Shown: piece after piece, positions 6,363 to 6,469 of the stretch
How the letters are laid out: each line of letters starts with the position of its first letter
Numbering within the stretch: position 1 is the stretch's first letter
Assembly: GCA_937960625.1 (NCBI GenBank)
Contig: CALGPD010000115.1
Location: 1 to 6,469 of the forward strand
Reading direction: 5' to 3'
Origin: an uncultured Spirochaetia bacterium
GTDB taxonomy: Bacteria; Spirochaetota; CALGPD01
DNA: 6,469 bases
Made by a program: the position numbers and the translations under genes
The notes under the pieces: generated by a model
The model's database searches: none
Seen by the model: only the letters and a program-made list of their open reading frames with translations
What the model was told of the DNA's origin: nothing

Positions 6363-6368
6363 GATAAA
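6348..6368. promoter_or_regulatory. candidate operator: 7-7-7 inverted repeat over the -10 box
   Basis: TTTATCA (6348-6354) and TGATAAA (6362-6368) are perfect 7-bp inverted arms separated by 7 bases. The dyad covers the whole -10 box at 6357-6362 and reaches the predicted start site, the usual place for a repressor of the helix-turn-helix dimer type. The arms do not match a regulator box I can name with confidence. In RNA form it lacks a following T-run, so it is not a terminator. Confidence 0.45.
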
Positions 6369-6409
6369 GTGAATTTTCAAACTATAAATAAATTTAACGG
6401 ATACAAAGC

Positions 6410-6469
6410 ATGGGTGAAGAAAAAAGATACTATGTTAGAAAAAATTCCAGCTACCAGCTTACTGTAAAG
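6410..6469 (+). CDS. start of a gene cut by the window edge; possible PilZ-domain protein
   Basis: ATG 6410 opens a frame of 20 codons that runs to the end of the window without a stop. The N-terminus (MGEEKRYYVRKNSSYQLTV) contains R6-x-x-x-R10 after acidic and basic residues. This is like the 'ERRxxxR' entry to PilZ domains, where both arginines hold cyclic-di-GMP. The second PilZ motif (D/NxSxxG) would lie beyond the edge, so the family is unproven. The ribosome binding site is weak (AACGGA, 6395-6400, about 9 nt from the ATG). The strong promoter at 6334-6362 and its position after an HD-GYP gene support a real gene, possibly a cyclic-di-GMP receptor. Confidence 0.5.
   Translation, partial: MGEEKRYYVRKNSSYQLTVK

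Noticed and set aside
1..6469. CRISPR arrays, tRNA or rRNA genes, insertion sequences, or attachment sites
   Set aside because: No spaced direct repeats, no cloverleaf-like or rRNA-like segments, no transposase fragments and no terminal inverted repeats were seen.

Overview
The window is AT-rich (roughly 30% GC by eye), every gene reads on the + strand, Shine-Dalgarno sites are of the GGAG type, and two of the main genes start with TTG. One gene encodes an exported protein resembling periplasmic CsgG/TolB-type proteins, so the host is probably a Gram-negative, AT-rich bacterium. A spirochaete or deltaproteobacterium-like lineage would fit. HD-GYP proteins and GGAG-type ribosome binding sites argue against a typical Bacteroidetes genome. 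I cannot fix the taxon from the sequence.

Layout. (1) Positions 1-960 hold two small genes: a basic, single-pass membrane protein of unknown function (13-447) and a secreted protein resembling the CsgG/LpoB/TolB-N fold (475-960). They are 27 nt apart and probably co-transcribed, perhaps with a gene that ends at the left edge. (2) Positions 961-1097 are a non-coding leader. It holds a weak terminator-like hairpin, a perfect 14-bp palindrome, and a segment (1024-1033) complementary to the kinase ribosome binding site (1082-1092). (3) Positions 1098-6277 are a compact signalling operon: a 1213-residue soluble multi-sensor histidine kinase (degenerate receiver, PAS, GAF, four more PAS, HisKA, HATPase); a 126-residue stand-alone receiver of the DivK/CheY type; and a 371-residue receiver-HD-GYP protein, predicted to be a phospho-controlled cyclic-di-GMP phosphodiesterase. 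(4) Positions 6278-6409 are intergenic and carry a very good sigma-70-like promoter (TTGACG, 17 bp, TATTAT) with a 7-7-7 inverted repeat over the -10. (5) From 6410 a new gene starts and runs off the window; its first 20 residues contain an RxxxR motif as in PilZ cyclic-di-GMP receptors.

How the genes may work together (inference): the kinase integrates several cytoplasmic inputs and has no receiver of its own at the C-terminus, so it probably passes phosphate to the two receivers encoded right behind it. One receiver is a pure phospho-shuttle or protein-interaction switch; the other gates cyclic-di-GMP breakdown. If the last gene is a PilZ protein, the window would contain input, phosphotransfer, second-messenger degradation and a receptor in one stretch. 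The components are of known families. The less ordinary parts are the fully disabled N-terminal receiver of the kinase, its triplicated PAS module, the possible RNA switch over its ribosome binding site, and the dyad-controlled promoter of the final gene.
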